Source: Streptomycetaceae bacterium | GTDB taxonomy: Bacteria; Actinomycetota; Actinomycetes; Nanopelagicales; Nanopelagicaceae | NCBI GenBank assembly: GCA_900298985.1 | Contig: OMHY01000012.1 | Location: forward strand, 1-32,327 | DNA: 32,327 bases | Direction: 5' to 3' | In this document: piece by piece, positions 17,240 to 28,183 of the stretch | Layout: every line of letters begins with the position of its first letter | How positions within the stretch are numbered: the first letter of the stretch is position 1 | The notes under the pieces: model-generated | The model's database searches: none | What the model saw: the letters and a program-made list of their open reading frames with translations, nothing else | Told to the model about the DNA's origin: nothing | Program-made: the position numbers and the translations under genes

Positions 17240-18394
17240 TTAATTAACTCCCATTAAATGTTCCATCGCCAATTGATCAAGCACTTCATAGTGATATGCC
17301 CTCTTACCAGCGGCTTCAATATCTATATTTTCTGAAATCAAATCTTTCCAACTCTCATTTGAATTCAAAGTTGGTTGTTCTAAACCAGGAATATTAGAGT
17401 TTTTCATCGCTTCTTTTACTCGCGGATCATTTCTAAATTTCAACGCTCGGTCCTTCAAAATTAAATACATTCTCATATTTGAAGTAGCAGAGGTCCAAAC
17501 GCCATCTTTATTTTCAGTCCTGGCTGGTTTATAGTCAAAATGTTTCATGCCTTGATAGTTATATCTTTCAAGTAAATCAACTAAGAAAAATGCACTCTTC
17601 ACATCTCCATGACCAAAGACGAAATCTTGATCATATTTAGGTCCACGTTGTCCATTTAAATCAATATGAAATAATTTTCCTTGCCATAAAGCTTGCGCGA
17701 TACCATGAACAAAATTCAAATTAGCCATTTGTTCATGCCCAACCTCTGGATTTAATCCGACCATCTCTGGATTATCCAAAGTATTAATGAATGCTAAAGC
17801 ATGTCCAATAGTCGGAAGGAAAATATCTCCCCTTGGTTCATTTGGTTTTGGCTCAATTGCAAATTTAATATCAAAATTTTGATCTTTAACATATTGACCC
17901 AAGATATTAAATGCTTCTCGATATCTTTCCAAAGCTACAAAAGCATCTTTGGAACTCTCTGATTCAGCACCCTCTCGCCCACCCCAACAAACATAAATTT
18001 TGGCTCCTAAATCAACAGCCAGTTCCAAATTGCGCATAACTTTCTTAATCGCATATCTTCTAATATCTCTATCATTAGAGGTGAATGCGCCATCTTTGAA
18101 TACTGGATGGGAAAATAAATTGGTTGTCATCATCGGCACTTTCATGCCAGTTTCACTTAATGCTTTTTTGAAACGATTAATATGTTGTTCTCTTTGCGAA
18201 TCAGAGGAACCATATGGAATTAAATCATCATCGTGAAAAGTAACTCCATATGCACCGCGCTTGGCTAACTCGGTTACCGATTCAACTGGGTCAAGTGGTT
18301 CTCGTGTGGGATCTCCAAATGGATCACGTGCTTGCCAACCGACTGTCCAAAGTCCAAAGGTAAATTTATCTTCCTTACTTGGCGTTACATTCAT
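17240..18394 (-). CDS. xylA: Xylose isomerase
   Basis: 384 aa; [83 protein letters not shown]. Confidence 0.95.
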   Translation of the reverse strand: MNVTPSKEDKFTFGLWTVGWQARDPFGDPTREPLDPVESVTELAKRGAYGVTFHDDDLIPYGSSDSQREQHINRFKKALSETGMKVPMMTTNLFSHPVFKDGAFTSNDRDIRRYAIKKVMRNLELAVDLGAKIYVCWGGREGAESESSKDAFVALERYREAFNILGQYVKDQNFDIKFAIEPKPNEPRGDIFLPTIGHALAFINTLDNPEMVGLNPEVGHEQMANLNFVHGIAQALWQGKLFHIDLNGQRGPKYDQDFVFGHGDVKSAFFLVDLLERYNYQGMKHFDYKPARTENKDGVWTSATSNMRMYLILKDRALKFRNDPRVKEAMKNSNIPGLEQPTLNSNESWKDLISENIDIEAAGKRAYHYEVLDQLAMEHLMGVN

Positions 18395-18434
18395 GATTTC
18401 CCCTAATCACCATAATTTAATATTGTAAAAGAAT

Positions 18435-19901
18435 TTAATTCCAAGATTCAGTTGAATCTCTAAGTTCACGATACCTCTCTATCACTTCAGATGCAACCTT
18501 AGTAGAAATATCTGAGTTCACTACTGCAACTGGGGTGTTATTCCAGATAGGTGGCTCTGGTGTTGAATTTAGAATCCATGCTGCTTGTCTGGCCGCCCCC
18601 TCTGCAACATATTGTCCTGGAGTTGGGAGATAAATTTCACCGCCTAATAAAGATGCAGTAATTTGTTGAACAGCTGGATTTGATGCTGCTCCTCCAATTA
18701 ATAAGTATCTTTTTGGTTGGATACCACATTCCTTCAATGCTAGAACCGCATCCACCATTCCACAAATCACTCCTTCAATCATCGCCCTCGCAATATTTTC
18801 GCGAGTGCTGTTGGAAAGATTCATTCCGGAAAGTATTCCTTTTGCATTTGGTCTATTCGGAGTTCTCTCCCCTTCAAAATAAGGTAACAAAGTCAATCCA
18901 CCGCTTCCCGGTAATGCTTTTAAAGCTAGATCTGATAGCTCGGCAAAATTTACATCTAGTAATTTACAAGCTTGATCAAAAATCCGGGCTGCATTTAAAG
19001 TACAAACTAGTGGTAAGTACCTACCGGTAGTATCGGAAAAACCTGCAACTAAGCCGCGAGAATCATTAGTGGGTTTGTCACTAACTACAAATACTGTGCC
19101 ACTTGTTCCCAGTGAAATTACTGCATCCCCAGGCTGTAAATTTAATCCGAGTGCTGCTCCGGCATTATCTCCTGCACCTGGAGCAATTAAGACTTCTTTT
19201 CCGGTAACCAAATTTGAAATACCAATTGGCTGATTTTTAGGAGTAATTTTGGGAAGAGTTATCTCTTTGGCATCTTTAATTTTATTTACAGATAAGTTTA
19301 GGAGATCATAATCATAAGAGTTTGTAAGTGGATTGAAATATCCGGTTCCAGAAGCATCACTTGCATCAGTCGCTAATGATTCCAGAGAATTGTCGTTGGC
19401 ATTTATTTTCCAGCTTAACCAATCATGTGGCAAAGCAATGGCATGAGTTTTTCTAATATTTTCTGATTCATTTTCCGCAACCCAACGAACTTTGCTTGCG
19501 GTAAATGCTGCCAATAGAACTGAACCAGTCCTTTTAGCAATTTCATTATCACCGCCAATTTCAAAATTTAGTTTTTTAGCTTGTGAGGCACTTCTAACAT
19601 CATTCCAAAGTAATGCTGGTCTAACTACATCTTTATTTTCATCTATTAGTACCATTCCATGCTGTTGACCAGCAATTGATATTGCGGCCACATCCTCTAA
19701 ACCACCTGCGTTTTTAATTGCTAGATGTAGTGCTTGTAACCAAATTTGTGGATCTGTTTCAGTGCCAAATATTGGATTACCATTTTTATCAACACCTGAT
19801 TGATGGGAGGCTGAGCCTTCTCTAATTAATTCTCCGGTTTGTGCATTTTTAATTAATACTTTGGTGGATTGGGTTGAGGAATCAACACCTGCTACATTCA
19901 T
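18435..19901 (-). CDS. xylB: Xylulokinase (FGGY family)
   Basis: 488 aa; VAGVDSSTQSTKV, AISIAGQQHGMVL, GAGDNAGAALGLNLQPGDAVISLGTSGTV, LIGGAASNPAVQQI; strong GGGAGGGG SD. Confidence 0.93.
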   Translation of the reverse strand: MNVAGVDSSTQSTKVLIKNAQTGELIREGSASHQSGVDKNGNPIFGTETDPQIWLQALHLAIKNAGGLEDVAAISIAGQQHGMVLIDENKDVVRPALLWNDVRSASQAKKLNFEIGGDNEIAKRTGSVLLAAFTASKVRWVAENESENIRKTHAIALPHDWLSWKINANDNSLESLATDASDASGTGYFNPLTNSYDYDLLNLSVNKIKDAKEITLPKITPKNQPIGISNLVTGKEVLIAPGAGDNAGAALGLNLQPGDAVISLGTSGTVFVVSDKPTNDSRGLVAGFSDTTGRYLPLVCTLNAARIFDQACKLLDVNFAELSDLALKALPGSGGLTLLPYFEGERTPNRPNAKGILSGMNLSNSTRENIARAMIEGVICGMVDAVLALKECGIQPKRYLLIGGAASNPAVQQITASLLGGEIYLPTPGQYVAEGAARQAAWILNSTPEPPIWNNTPVAVVNSDISTKVASEVIERYRELRDSTESWN

Positions 19902-19917
19902 ATATTTCCCCTCCCAG

Positions 19918-19936
19918 AATAATTCTAGTAATTATT
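19918..19936. promoter_or_regulatory. Candidate operator palindrome AATAATT-CTAGT-AATTATT upstream of xylB
   Basis: Perfect 7-bp inverted arms with 5-nt spacer, overlapping the potential -10 TAGAAT (- strand, 19922-19927). Confidence 0.4.
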
Positions 19937-19983
19937 GAGATTAAATGAATTCAAGTATTTTCAAAATATTGGCTTTTTAGGTG

Positions 19984-20066
19984 TGGCTGGTACTAGATTC
20001 GAACTAGTGAAGGCGTGAACCGGCGGATTTACAGTCCGCTCCCATTGGCCGCTCGGGCAACCAGCC
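19984..20066 (-). tRNA. tRNA-Tyr (GTA)
   Basis: Reverse complement GGCTGGTTGCCCGAGCGGCCAATGGGAGCGGACTGTAAATCCGCCGGTTCACGCCTTCACTAGTTCGAATCTAGTACCAGCCA; anticodon GTA, long variable arm. Confidence 0.95.
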
Positions 20067-20186
20067 GTGATTACTAAGAGGCTCATCGTAACCAAATATC
20101 CTTTATTTTCCAAATGAAAGAAATACTGGGAATCCAATTTCAATATACTGGATAGAATTCTCATCTAATAACAGAAAAGAGTGGTT

Positions 20187-20543
20187 ATGTTAATTGGATT
20201 AATAATTGGGTTGATTGCCGGATTACTTTCGGGATTATTTGGAATTGGTGGTGGAATAGTCATAGTACCAATGCTGGTTTCATTTTTAAAATTCCCACAA
20301 AGTAAAGCGGTTGGTACCTCACTTGCTTCTATGTTGTTACCAGTAGGCATTTTAGCGGTTTGGAAATATTTCAAAAAAGGTGATGTGGATTTCAAGATAG
20401 CAGCGATGATTGCTCTTGGAATTTTTGTAATGGCCTTTGTAGGATCAAATTTTGGTTTGAGTCTAGGAAATACTTGGGCAGCAAAATTGTTTGGAGTTTT
20501 ATTAATTGCGGTGGGAATAAAGTTTTTAGTTTTTTCAAAGTAA
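20187..20543 (+). CDS. Half-size TauE/SafE (sulfite exporter) family membrane protein
   Basis: GLLSGLFGIGGGIVIVPMLVSFLKFPQSKAVGTSLASMLLPVG motif; about 118 aa. ATG at 20187 preferred over GTG 20181. Confidence 0.85.
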   Translation: MLIGLIIGLIAGLLSGLFGIGGGIVIVPMLVSFLKFPQSKAVGTSLASMLLPVGILAVWKYFKKGDVDFKIAAMIALGIFVMAFVGSNFGLSLGNTWAAKLFGVLLIAVGIKFLVFSK

Positions 20544-20586
20544 TTAATGAATGAGTAAATATTTAGAAAGTCAGTGAGGAGAAAAA

Positions 20587-21075
20587 ATGGCAGATTCTAG
20601 TTTTGATATTGTCTCAGAGGTAGATCATATGGAGGTAGATAACGCTTTCAATCAAACTGAGCGGGAGATTGCAACTAGATTTGATTTCAAAAATACAGGG
20701 ACTAAGATTGAAAAAAGTGGAAAAAAATTTGTAATTGAATCTGAAACAGAGGAGAGAGCTAAAGCTGCTTTAGATGTTTTCAAAGAAAAGTTAGTAAAAA
20801 GACAGGTTTCGCTAAAGCATCTGGTAGATGCTAAACCAGAACTAAGTGGGAAAATTTTTAAAATTGATTGTGAACTTAAAGAAGGATTGTCCACAGAGAA
20901 TGCGAAACTGCTAGCAAAAATTATTCGAGACTCTGGACCAAAATCTGTAAAGACACAGATTCAAGGGGAATCGCTAAGAGTTACCTCGAAAAGTAGGGAT
21001 GATTTACAAGACACAATTGCACTAGTTAAATCTCAAAGTTTAGAGTTTGCAGTCCAATTCCAAAATTACCGGTAA
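20587..21075 (+). CDS. yajQ: YajQ family nucleotide-binding protein
   Basis: 162 aa; [34 protein letters not shown]-terminal [16 protein letters not shown]. Confidence 0.95.
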   Translation: MADSSFDIVSEVDHMEVDNAFNQTEREIATRFDFKNTGTKIEKSGKKFVIESETEERAKAALDVFKEKLVKRQVSLKHLVDAKPELSGKIFKIDCELKEGLSTENAKLLAKIIRDSGPKSVKTQIQGESLRVTSKSRDDLQDTIALVKSQSLEFAVQFQNYR

Positions 21076-21094
21076 ATTGATTGAGGATATTTGA

Positions 21095-21988
21095 TTGAAA
21101 AATTCTAAGAGTGGTTTGCTCTATGCGTTTGCAGCTTATGGGTTATGGGGTCTATTTCCACTTTATTGGCCGTTATTAGAACCAGCAAATAGCATTGAAA
21201 TAGTTGCACATCGTGCACTTTGGACTTTAGTATTTTGCGCAATTGTGTTGGGCTTTCGAAATGAAATTAGATCTACTCTTTCACTTTTGAAAAAGCCAAA
21301 AGTCTTGTTGATGTTATCTCTGGCAACTATTCTTGTTTCAATTAATTGGTTGACCTATATCTGGGCTACAAACCACGGCCATGTGGTTGAAGCGGCCCTG
21401 GGTTATTACATTAACCCTCTGGTGGTAATTGGTTTTGGCACTATTGTTTTTCGGGAAAGGTTGCGAAAATTCCAAATTTATTCCGTAGCTCTAGCTACTA
21501 TTGGAGTTTTGGTATTAACTATAGATGTGGGCAGGCCCCCCTGGATTGCTTTAACTCTTGCTGCTTCTTGGGGTAGTTATGGAGTTGTAAAAAAGAAATT
21601 AGGTTTAGGATCACTTGAATCATTGGCAATCGAAACTTTAGTTGCTGCTTTGCCCTATTTAATTTATGTTTTAGTTCTGGCAAATCGAGGTACTGGGGAA
21701 TTTGGAAAACATCCAAAAATAACGATTTTATTGATGTTAGCTGGAGTAAATACCGCTGTGCCTTTGCTCTTTTTCAATAGCGCAACTATTCGCTTACCTT
21801 TATCTGTAACTGGGTTGATGCAATATTTAACTCCGACATTTCAATTCTTGATTGGAGTTGTGATAAGACATGAACATATGTCTATCGGGCGCTGGGTTGG
21901 ATTTTTTGTAATATGGGGTGCGCTATTTTTATTAGGCACAGACCTACTAAAATCAAGCAGATCGATTAACAATACTCTCAGTCAATAA
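21095..21988 (+). CDS. rarD: RarD/EamA family transporter
   Basis: 297 aa; AYGLWGLFPLYWPLLEPANSIEIVAHRALWTLVF, NWLTYIWATNHGHVVEAALGYYINPL; TTG start with GAGG 8 nt upstream. Confidence 0.92.
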   Translation: MKNSKSGLLYAFAAYGLWGLFPLYWPLLEPANSIEIVAHRALWTLVFCAIVLGFRNEIRSTLSLLKKPKVLLMLSLATILVSINWLTYIWATNHGHVVEAALGYYINPLVVIGFGTIVFRERLRKFQIYSVALATIGVLVLTIDVGRPPWIALTLAASWGSYGVVKKKLGLGSLESLAIETLVAALPYLIYVLVLANRGTGEFGKHPKITILLMLAGVNTAVPLLFFNSATIRLPLSVTGLMQYLTPTFQFLIGVVIRHEHMSIGRWVGFFVIWGALFLLGTDLLKSSRSINNTLSQ

Positions 21989-22951
21989 AATTAAAGCTTC
22001 TTTTGCAACGCCATTTGGTAAATCAGATAAATACTTAATCGCTTTTTGCGCATGTTGATTTACTATCTTATTAGCTGCTGCTAGAGCATCATGGTTTCTA
22101 AGTTGTTTTAATACCTCTTTTAATTCTTTTTCATTTGTAATTGGACCAGATAATTGCTTTTTCAAACTCTTGGTGGCAGGTATTTTTCCAGTTAAAATCA
22201 ATAATGTGACGAGAGTAGGAACGCCTTCCCGTAAATCAGTGCCGGGAGTTTTCCCAGACTTAGCGCTACTACTTTCAATATCAATTAGGTCATCTGCAAG
22301 TTGAAATACCAATCCCATCTCTTCCCCATATTTAGCAAGGGTGTTTGTTATATTTTCATTTGCTCCGGCAAACATCGCCCCAAATCTTGCACTGGTAGAA
22401 AGTAGAGAGGCGGTTTTATCTGCAATAATTTTTAAATATAAATCTAAATCATATTTTGAATTTTCACTTGCTAAAGTTTCATTTATTTGACCAACCACTA
22501 ATCTTTCAAAAGTTTTGGCTTGCAATCTAACCGCTTCTGGTCCTAGATCAGCTAGGATTAGTGAGGTTTTGGCAAATATATAATCACCAGTCAATATCGC
22601 AACTGTATTTCCCCATCGATTATTGGCACTTGGTACACCTCTTCTTTTTGGTGCATCATCCATAACGTCATCGTGATACAAAGTAGCGACATGGGTTAAT
22701 TCGCAGACTACAGCGGCATCTATAATTTGTGAAAGATTCTTATCTCTTGATTTTCCAAAATGTGAAGCAAGCAAAGTTAAGAGTGGTCTAACTCTTTTAC
22801 CGCCAGCACCTATTAAATGCCTAGAGGTTTCAACTGCAAAAGGATAATTTCCTTTTATTGCTTGATCTAATCTTTTTTCAACTAGTCTTAATTCTGAAAC
22901 CAGAGATTTTGATAATTTCTTATCGAGGTCCGGTAGTCCAAGATTCCTCAT
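21953..22951 (-). CDS. Polyprenyl synthetase (all-trans prenyl diphosphate synthase)
   Basis: 332 aa; GGKRVRPLLTLL, LYHDDVMDDAPKRRG, FQLADDLIDIES; follows nuoN. Confidence 0.93.
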   Translation of the reverse strand: MRNLGLPDLDKKLSKSLVSELRLVEKRLDQAIKGNYPFAVETSRHLIGAGGKRVRPLLTLLASHFGKSRDKNLSQIIDAAVVCELTHVATLYHDDVMDDAPKRRGVPSANNRWGNTVAILTGDYIFAKTSLILADLGPEAVRLQAKTFERLVVGQINETLASENSKYDLDLYLKIIADKTASLLSTSARFGAMFAGANENITNTLAKYGEEMGLVFQLADDLIDIESSSAKSGKTPGTDLREGVPTLVTLLILTGKIPATKSLKKQLSGPITNEKELKEVLKQLRNHDALAAANKIVNQHAQKAIKYLSDLPNGVAKEALILLTESIVNRSA

Positions 22952-22960
22952 GCTCTAACG

Positions 22961-24481
22961 CTATCGGATAAAGGTCTGAAATGTATTGCTGAAATCAATT
23001 AAGAGTGATGGCGCTACTCCAATTACAATGGTAAAAAGTGCTGTGATTGCAAGAGTAACTCGAGTTGCAATTGAGGGCACACTAACAGTAACTGAACTCG
23101 CTGGTGTGGTCGATAAGTAGATTTGAACAATAATTCTTAAATAGGCATAAGCAGCAATTGCACTAGCAATTACCGCTGCCAAAACTAACCACCAATTTCC
23201 AGTTACAAAAACTGCGGTAAATAGATTGAATTTCGCTACAAATCCAGAGGTTAGAGGTATTCCGGTAAAGCTGAGTAAAAATATTGAAATTACACCAGCC
23301 AATAAAGGAGATTTCTTAGACAATCCAGCCCAACGGTTAGTATCTCCTACTTCTCCCACTGAATCTCTAATTAAGCTCATAGCACCAAAAATTCCTATTG
23401 TGGCAACACCATAAGTAATTAAATAAAACAAGGTGGAGATTAAAGTTACCTTAGTTAAGGAAACTATAGCTAAAATTAAAAATCCAGAGTGAGCAATTGA
23501 GGAATACGCCAAGATTCTTTTACCATCTCTTTGAACAACTGTTCCAATAGCACCGACAAACATAGAAATAACAGCAGCTCCAATAACCAAAGGTTTCCAA
23601 CTAGTAACAGCTAAATCAAATCCCACATAAAAAATTCTTAAGAATGCTCCAAAGCCAGCAACCTTAACCACTGATGCCATAAAGCCAGTGATTGGCGTAG
23701 GAGCTCCTTGATATACATCTGGTACCCAAGAATGAAAAGGAGCGGTACCAGTTTTAAACAACAACCCAATTAATACTAAAGCAATTCCTAAGATTAAAAG
23801 ATAACTATTGTTATTGGACCCAGTAATTGAAGAATTAATACCAGTTAAAGTTAGTGATCCGGAATATCCATAAAGTAGAGCTGCCCCAAATAAAAAGATG
23901 GCTGAAGCTAAAGCGCCGAGTAGAAAATACTTTAGCGCTGCTTCTTGAGATAGTAACCTTCTTCTGCGAGATAATCCCACCATTAAATAAAGTGGCAATG
24001 ATAAAAGTTCTAAAGCTACAAAAAGAGTAATAAAGTCATTTGCGACTACAAATAGCAATGCTCCAGATAAGGAAAATAACGCTAAGGAATAAACCTCTGA
24101 TTGAAAACGTCCTGCTTTCAATGAGACTCTTTCTTCATTTGAACCAGGCAGTGCTGATGCTTGCGCAACAAATTGATCTTTATCAACTAAGAAAACCATG
24201 GAAAGAAATGCTAAAACTAAAATAGTGCCTTGTAAGAAAATTCCCGCTCGGTCAATTGTTACAGAACCAATTGCAGCGTGCGCCGTGGTTTTATGCTGTT
24301 CCTTCAAAACACAGGCAAAAGCAATGATAAGTGAGCCAAATGAGAGAGCTGAAGAAGCAGTTCTTCTTAAGCTATTAGGAAGAAAGGCTTCAGCTAATAC
24401 AGCTATTAAAGCACCTGCCAATAAAACTAAAATTGGAGATAGCGCCCAGTAATCTAAGTGCGGAGCATTTAATGTAGCCAT
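22961..24481 (-). CDS. nuoN: NADH-quinone oxidoreductase subunit N
   Basis: ORF 22961..24526; ATG at 24481 (MATLNAPHL) preferred, preceded by GAGGTAGGGAAATA. LLSLPLYLMVGL, LFKTGTAPFHSWVPDVYQGAPTPITGFMASVVK. Confidence 0.93.
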   Translation of the reverse strand: MATLNAPHLDYWALSPILVLLAGALIAVLAEAFLPNSLRRTASSALSFGSLIIAFACVLKEQHKTTAHAAIGSVTIDRAGIFLQGTILVLAFLSMVFLVDKDQFVAQASALPGSNEERVSLKAGRFQSEVYSLALFSLSGALLFVVANDFITLFVALELLSLPLYLMVGLSRRRRLLSQEAALKYFLLGALASAIFLFGAALLYGYSGSLTLTGINSSITGSNNNSYLLILGIALVLIGLLFKTGTAPFHSWVPDVYQGAPTPITGFMASVVKVAGFGAFLRIFYVGFDLAVTSWKPLVIGAAVISMFVGAIGTVVQRDGKRILAYSSIAHSGFLILAIVSLTKVTLISTLFYLITYGVATIGIFGAMSLIRDSVGEVGDTNRWAGLSKKSPLLAGVISIFLLSFTGIPLTSGFVAKFNLFTAVFVTGNWWLVLAAVIASAIAAYAYLRIIVQIYLSTTPASSVTVSVPSIATRVTLAITALFTIVIGVAPSLLIDFSNTFQTFIR

Positions 24482-24488
24482 TATTTCC

Positions 24489-25991
24489 CTACCTCGCCTT
24501 CGGTGCTGGATCTGCATTGACCACATGGGAGAGCACCGAAGTGGTCGAAGAATTTAAAGTATGCAAAATTGGTTTTGGATAAAATCCAAAAAATACAATA
24601 GCTACAATTACTGGAACCATAACTATCTTTTCTCTTAAATTTAAATCAGAGATATTTGAATTTTCGGATCTTAACTCACCATGCACCGCTTTTTGAATCA
24701 TTAACAATATATAGAGCGCTGCCAAAATAATGGCGGTGGTTCCAATAATTGCCAATATTGGATGAACAGTAAAAGTTCCAATTAATACTAAAAATTCACT
24801 TACAAAGCTGGATAAACCTGGAAGTGCTAATCCCGATAGTCCAGCGATAAATAACATCCAACCTAATACTGGTGTGACTCTTTGCAGCCCACCAAATTCA
24901 TTTATAGCGCTAGTGCCTCTGCGACTTGTTAACCAACCGCCTAATATAAATAAGGCAGCTGTGGTAAATGCATGGTTAAACATATAGAAGGAGGATCCAG
25001 TTACACCTTGAGAAGTGAAAGCAAAAATTCCTAAAATAATAAATCCAAAGTGAGAGATTGAGGTCCAACCAACTAATACTGGAATTTCTTTTTGTGCAAT
25101 TGCAGCAAACGCGCCATAAATTATGGAAATTATGGCAAAGATTGAGATTGTAAAACTAAATGTTTTAGAGGCATGGGGGAATAGTTGCAAGCAAAATCTC
25201 AATGCCCCATAAGTTCCAACTTTATCTAATATGCCAAGAAGCATAATTGAAGTACTAGGGGTAGCTGTTTTAGCTACCGCTGGTAGCCAGGTGTGAAATG
25301 GCCACAAAGGTGCTTTAATCGCAAAAGCCAAAAAGAACCCTAAAAATAATAGGTTTTGCACTGTACTTGGAATAGCGATTTGAGAAAGTTGATTAATATC
25401 AAAACTTACTACTCCATGATTAATGCCTTCATAAAACAAGCCAATTAATGCCACCAACATCACTAGGCCACCAAATAATCCATACAAAAGGAATTTAGTA
25501 GCAGCGGCAACTCTCTCGCCATGCCCAAATCCAGCAATCAAGAAATAAACTGGTACTAACATCACTTCAAACAAAATATAAAAATAGAAGATATCTGTGG
25601 CGCTAAAAATTGCAACCCCAAAACTTTCCAACATTAAAATTAAGAAGTAATAGGTAGTTATTGAAAAACGCCCACCCTCTCCTTCTTTCCAACTCGCCAA
25701 AATTACTATAGGTGTGAGTAGAGTAGTCATTAAAACTAAAATCAAAGATAAACCATCTACACCTACTGCATAATTGATATGGATAAATTTAATCCAGGAA
25801 TGAGATTCAACAAATTGATAGCCAGAATTACCAGAATGAAAACTTATTGCTACCCATATTGAAATCGCTGTCTCAATTAGGGAGATAGCTAAAGCTACAG
25901 ATCTAATTTTTTTGGAATCATTTTTTGGTACTAAATAAAGTGCCAAGCCACCAAGTACTGGAACAATGGATAATATAGTTAGCAGGCTCAT
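24489..25991 (-). CDS. nuoM: NADH-quinone oxidoreductase subunit M
   Basis: ORF 24489..26006; ATG at 25991 (MSLLTIL) gives an ATGA overlap with the nuoL stop. [55 protein letters not shown]. Confidence 0.94.
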   Translation of the reverse strand: MSLLTILSIVPVLGGLALYLVPKNDSKKIRSVALAISLIETAISIWVAISFHSGNSGYQFVESHSWIKFIHINYAVGVDGLSLILVLMTTLLTPIVILASWKEGEGGRFSITTYYFLILMLESFGVAIFSATDIFYFYILFEVMLVPVYFLIAGFGHGERVAAATKFLLYGLFGGLVMLVALIGLFYEGINHGVVSFDINQLSQIAIPSTVQNLLFLGFFLAFAIKAPLWPFHTWLPAVAKTATPSTSIMLLGILDKVGTYGALRFCLQLFPHASKTFSFTISIFAIISIIYGAFAAIAQKEIPVLVGWTSISHFGFIILGIFAFTSQGVTGSSFYMFNHAFTTAALFILGGWLTSRRGTSAINEFGGLQRVTPVLGWMLFIAGLSGLALPGLSSFVSEFLVLIGTFTVHPILAIIGTTAIILAALYILLMIQKAVHGELRSENSNISDLNLREKIVMVPVIVAIVFFGFYPKPILHTLNSSTTSVLSHVVNADPAPKAR

Positions 25992-27877
25992 AACTTCACC
26001 AACCAAACTGCTAATAACAGCATTAACAACCCCACGCTCATTACCAAGGCATAACTTCTAACATAACCATTTTGAATTTTTCTAATTCCAAAGGAAAGTC
26101 CGGAAACCATTTTCCCAACTCCATTTACCGCACCATCTACAACTTTTTGATCTATTTCATCTACCGTCAAAACCAGTTGGTTTCCAGGCTTCATTAATAC
26201 CGCTTCATTAAATGCATCTTGATACAAATCTTTACGTGCTGCTCTGGTAAAGATTGAAACTTTTTCTGGCGCACTTTCTGGCACTTCTCGATATTTAATT
26301 ACTGCCCAGATAACTCCAAATAAGACAACTCCCAATGTAATTAAAGTTAATAAAATTGGCGAAATTCGATCTTTGTTTTCCGCTAAATGAGTGGAATTTA
26401 CAACCGGGGCCAGCCAATTTACTAAAGCTCCTCCCCAACTTAATAGAAAACCGGCGCTGATAGAGCCAATTGCTAATATCGCCATTGGAATCCACATTAA
26501 CGCTGGGCTTTCATGAGGATGTACTTCATCTTCCCATCGTGCTTTGCCAGCAAAGGTCATCACAATTACTCGAGTCATATAAAAAGCGGTAATGCCCGCA
26601 CCTAATAAAGCTGCTAATCCAATAATCACTCCAGTAGTTCCGGTGGTATTGAAAGCAGTTGCAATAATTTTATCTTTGGAATAAAAACCAGCAAAAGGTG
26701 GTACACCTAAAATTGCCAAATAACCTAATCCAAAAGTTATGGCAGTTATAGGCATATATTTTCTTAAGTTTCCAAACTTTCTCATATCAACTTGATCATT
26801 AGTTCCATGCATTACAGAACCAGCACCTAAAAACATTCCAGCTTTGAAAAAACCATGTGTTAATAAATGCATAATCGCAAAGGCATAACCAATTGGACCT
26901 AATCCTGAAGCTAAGACCATATAACCTATTTGAGACATAGTAGATGCAGCTAGGGCTTTTTTAATATCATCTTTAGCGGTACCAATAATTGCGCCAAACA
27001 ATAAAGTAATTACACCTACAATTACTACAAGTGTTCTAGCTATTGAACTTGCATCAAAAACAAAATTAGAACGAACAATTAAATAAACACCTGCGGTAAC
27101 CATAGTAGCTGCGTGAATTAATGCTGAGACTGGGGTAGGACCAGCCATCGCATCTCCTAACCAGGATTGCAATGGGAATTGAGCAGATTTACCAGTTGCA
27201 GCTAACAACAACATCGCTCCAAGTCCTAAAATTGCAGCACTTGATGCATGAGGTATTCCAGCTTTTACGCCATCAAAAGTAACTGAACCAAATTGAGTGA
27301 ATGCAATCATAATGGCCAGAGATAAACCAACATCTCCTACTCTATTAGCAATAAATGCTTTGCGGGCAGCTGTGGCATAAGCAGGTCTTTGATTCCAAAA
27401 ACCAATCAATAAGTAGGAAGCAAGTCCCACACCTTCCCAACCCACATATAGATTTAGATAGGAATTACCTAAAACTAATAACAACATAGCTGCAATAAAC
27501 AAATTCAAATAAGCAAAAAATCTTCTTCGGTCATGGTCATGTTCCATATAAGCAATAGAATAGATATGAATTAGAGAACCAACGCCAGTAATGAGTAAAA
27601 CAAAAGCGATGGAGAGTTGGTCAAGCAATAAGGCGGCATCAACCTGTAGGCCACCAACATGCACCCATTCAAATAGATGATCAGTTAATGCTCTATTTTC
27701 ATTTGCACGTTTATGCATAGCGAGAAATTCCAATAAACCAATTACAAAAGTTGATATTGAAATCAAAGTAGCAAAAATATGACCCCAGGAATTAGCTGCC
27801 TTGCCAAGCAATAGCAATAATCCAGCGCTAAATAAAGGTAGTGCAATTAATAAGCCGATTAAATTAGTGTTGTTCAT
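25988..27877 (-). CDS. nuoL: NADH-quinone oxidoreductase subunit L
   Basis: 629 aa; [58 protein letters not shown]. Confidence 0.96.
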   Translation of the reverse strand: MNNTNLIGLLIALPLFSAGLLLLLGKAANSWGHIFATLISISTFVIGLLEFLAMHKRANENRALTDHLFEWVHVGGLQVDAALLLDQLSIAFVLLITGVGSLIHIYSIAYMEHDHDRRRFFAYLNLFIAAMLLLVLGNSYLNLYVGWEGVGLASYLLIGFWNQRPAYATAARKAFIANRVGDVGLSLAIMIAFTQFGSVTFDGVKAGIPHASSAAILGLGAMLLLAATGKSAQFPLQSWLGDAMAGPTPVSALIHAATMVTAGVYLIVRSNFVFDASSIARTLVVIVGVITLLFGAIIGTAKDDIKKALAASTMSQIGYMVLASGLGPIGYAFAIMHLLTHGFFKAGMFLGAGSVMHGTNDQVDMRKFGNLRKYMPITAITFGLGYLAILGVPPFAGFYSKDKIIATAFNTTGTTGVIIGLAALLGAGITAFYMTRVIVMTFAGKARWEDEVHPHESPALMWIPMAILAIGSISAGFLLSWGGALVNWLAPVVNSTHLAENKDRISPILLTLITLGVVLFGVIWAVIKYREVPESAPEKVSIFTRAARKDLYQDAFNEAVLMKPGNQLVLTVDEIDQKVVDGAVNGVGKMVSGLSFGIRKIQNGYVRSYALVMSVGLLMLLLAVWLVKL

Positions 27878-27883
27878 TAATTA

Positions 27884-28183
27884 TTACCTCTTCAACAAAC
27901 TTGCATCATCTACAGATGCAGATCGGCGGGTTCGATAAATTGTGACAATAATTGCAAGTCCCACAACAACTTCACATGCAGCAATTACCATTGTGAAGAA
28001 AGATGCAACTTGTCCATCAAGTCCACCATTGGTTCTGGAAAATGTTACAAAAGCTAAATTGGCTGCATTTAACATCAATTCAATAGACATAAAAACAATA
28101 ATTGCATTTCGCCTTATTAAAACTCCGGCAATACCAATAGTAAATAAAATTGCAGACAAATAAAGATAATTTGAGATATCCAT
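27884..28183 (-). CDS. nuoK: NADH-quinone oxidoreductase subunit K
   Basis: 99 aa; [52 protein letters not shown]. Confidence 0.96.
   Translation of the reverse strand: MDISNYLYLSAILFTIGIAGVLIRRNAIIVFMSIELMLNAANLAFVTFSRTNGGLDGQVASFFTMVIAACEVVVGLAIIVTIYRTRRSASVDDASLLKR

Noticed and set aside
20132-20153. ATCCA-N12-TGGAT inverted repeat and TATACT hexamer upstream of the TauE-like gene
   Set aside because: Short arms and no supporting -35; could easily occur by chance in AT-rich intergenic DNA.
19961-20164. 67-aa ORF covering tRNA-Tyr
   Set aside because: Overlaps a clear tRNA-Tyr gene; spurious.
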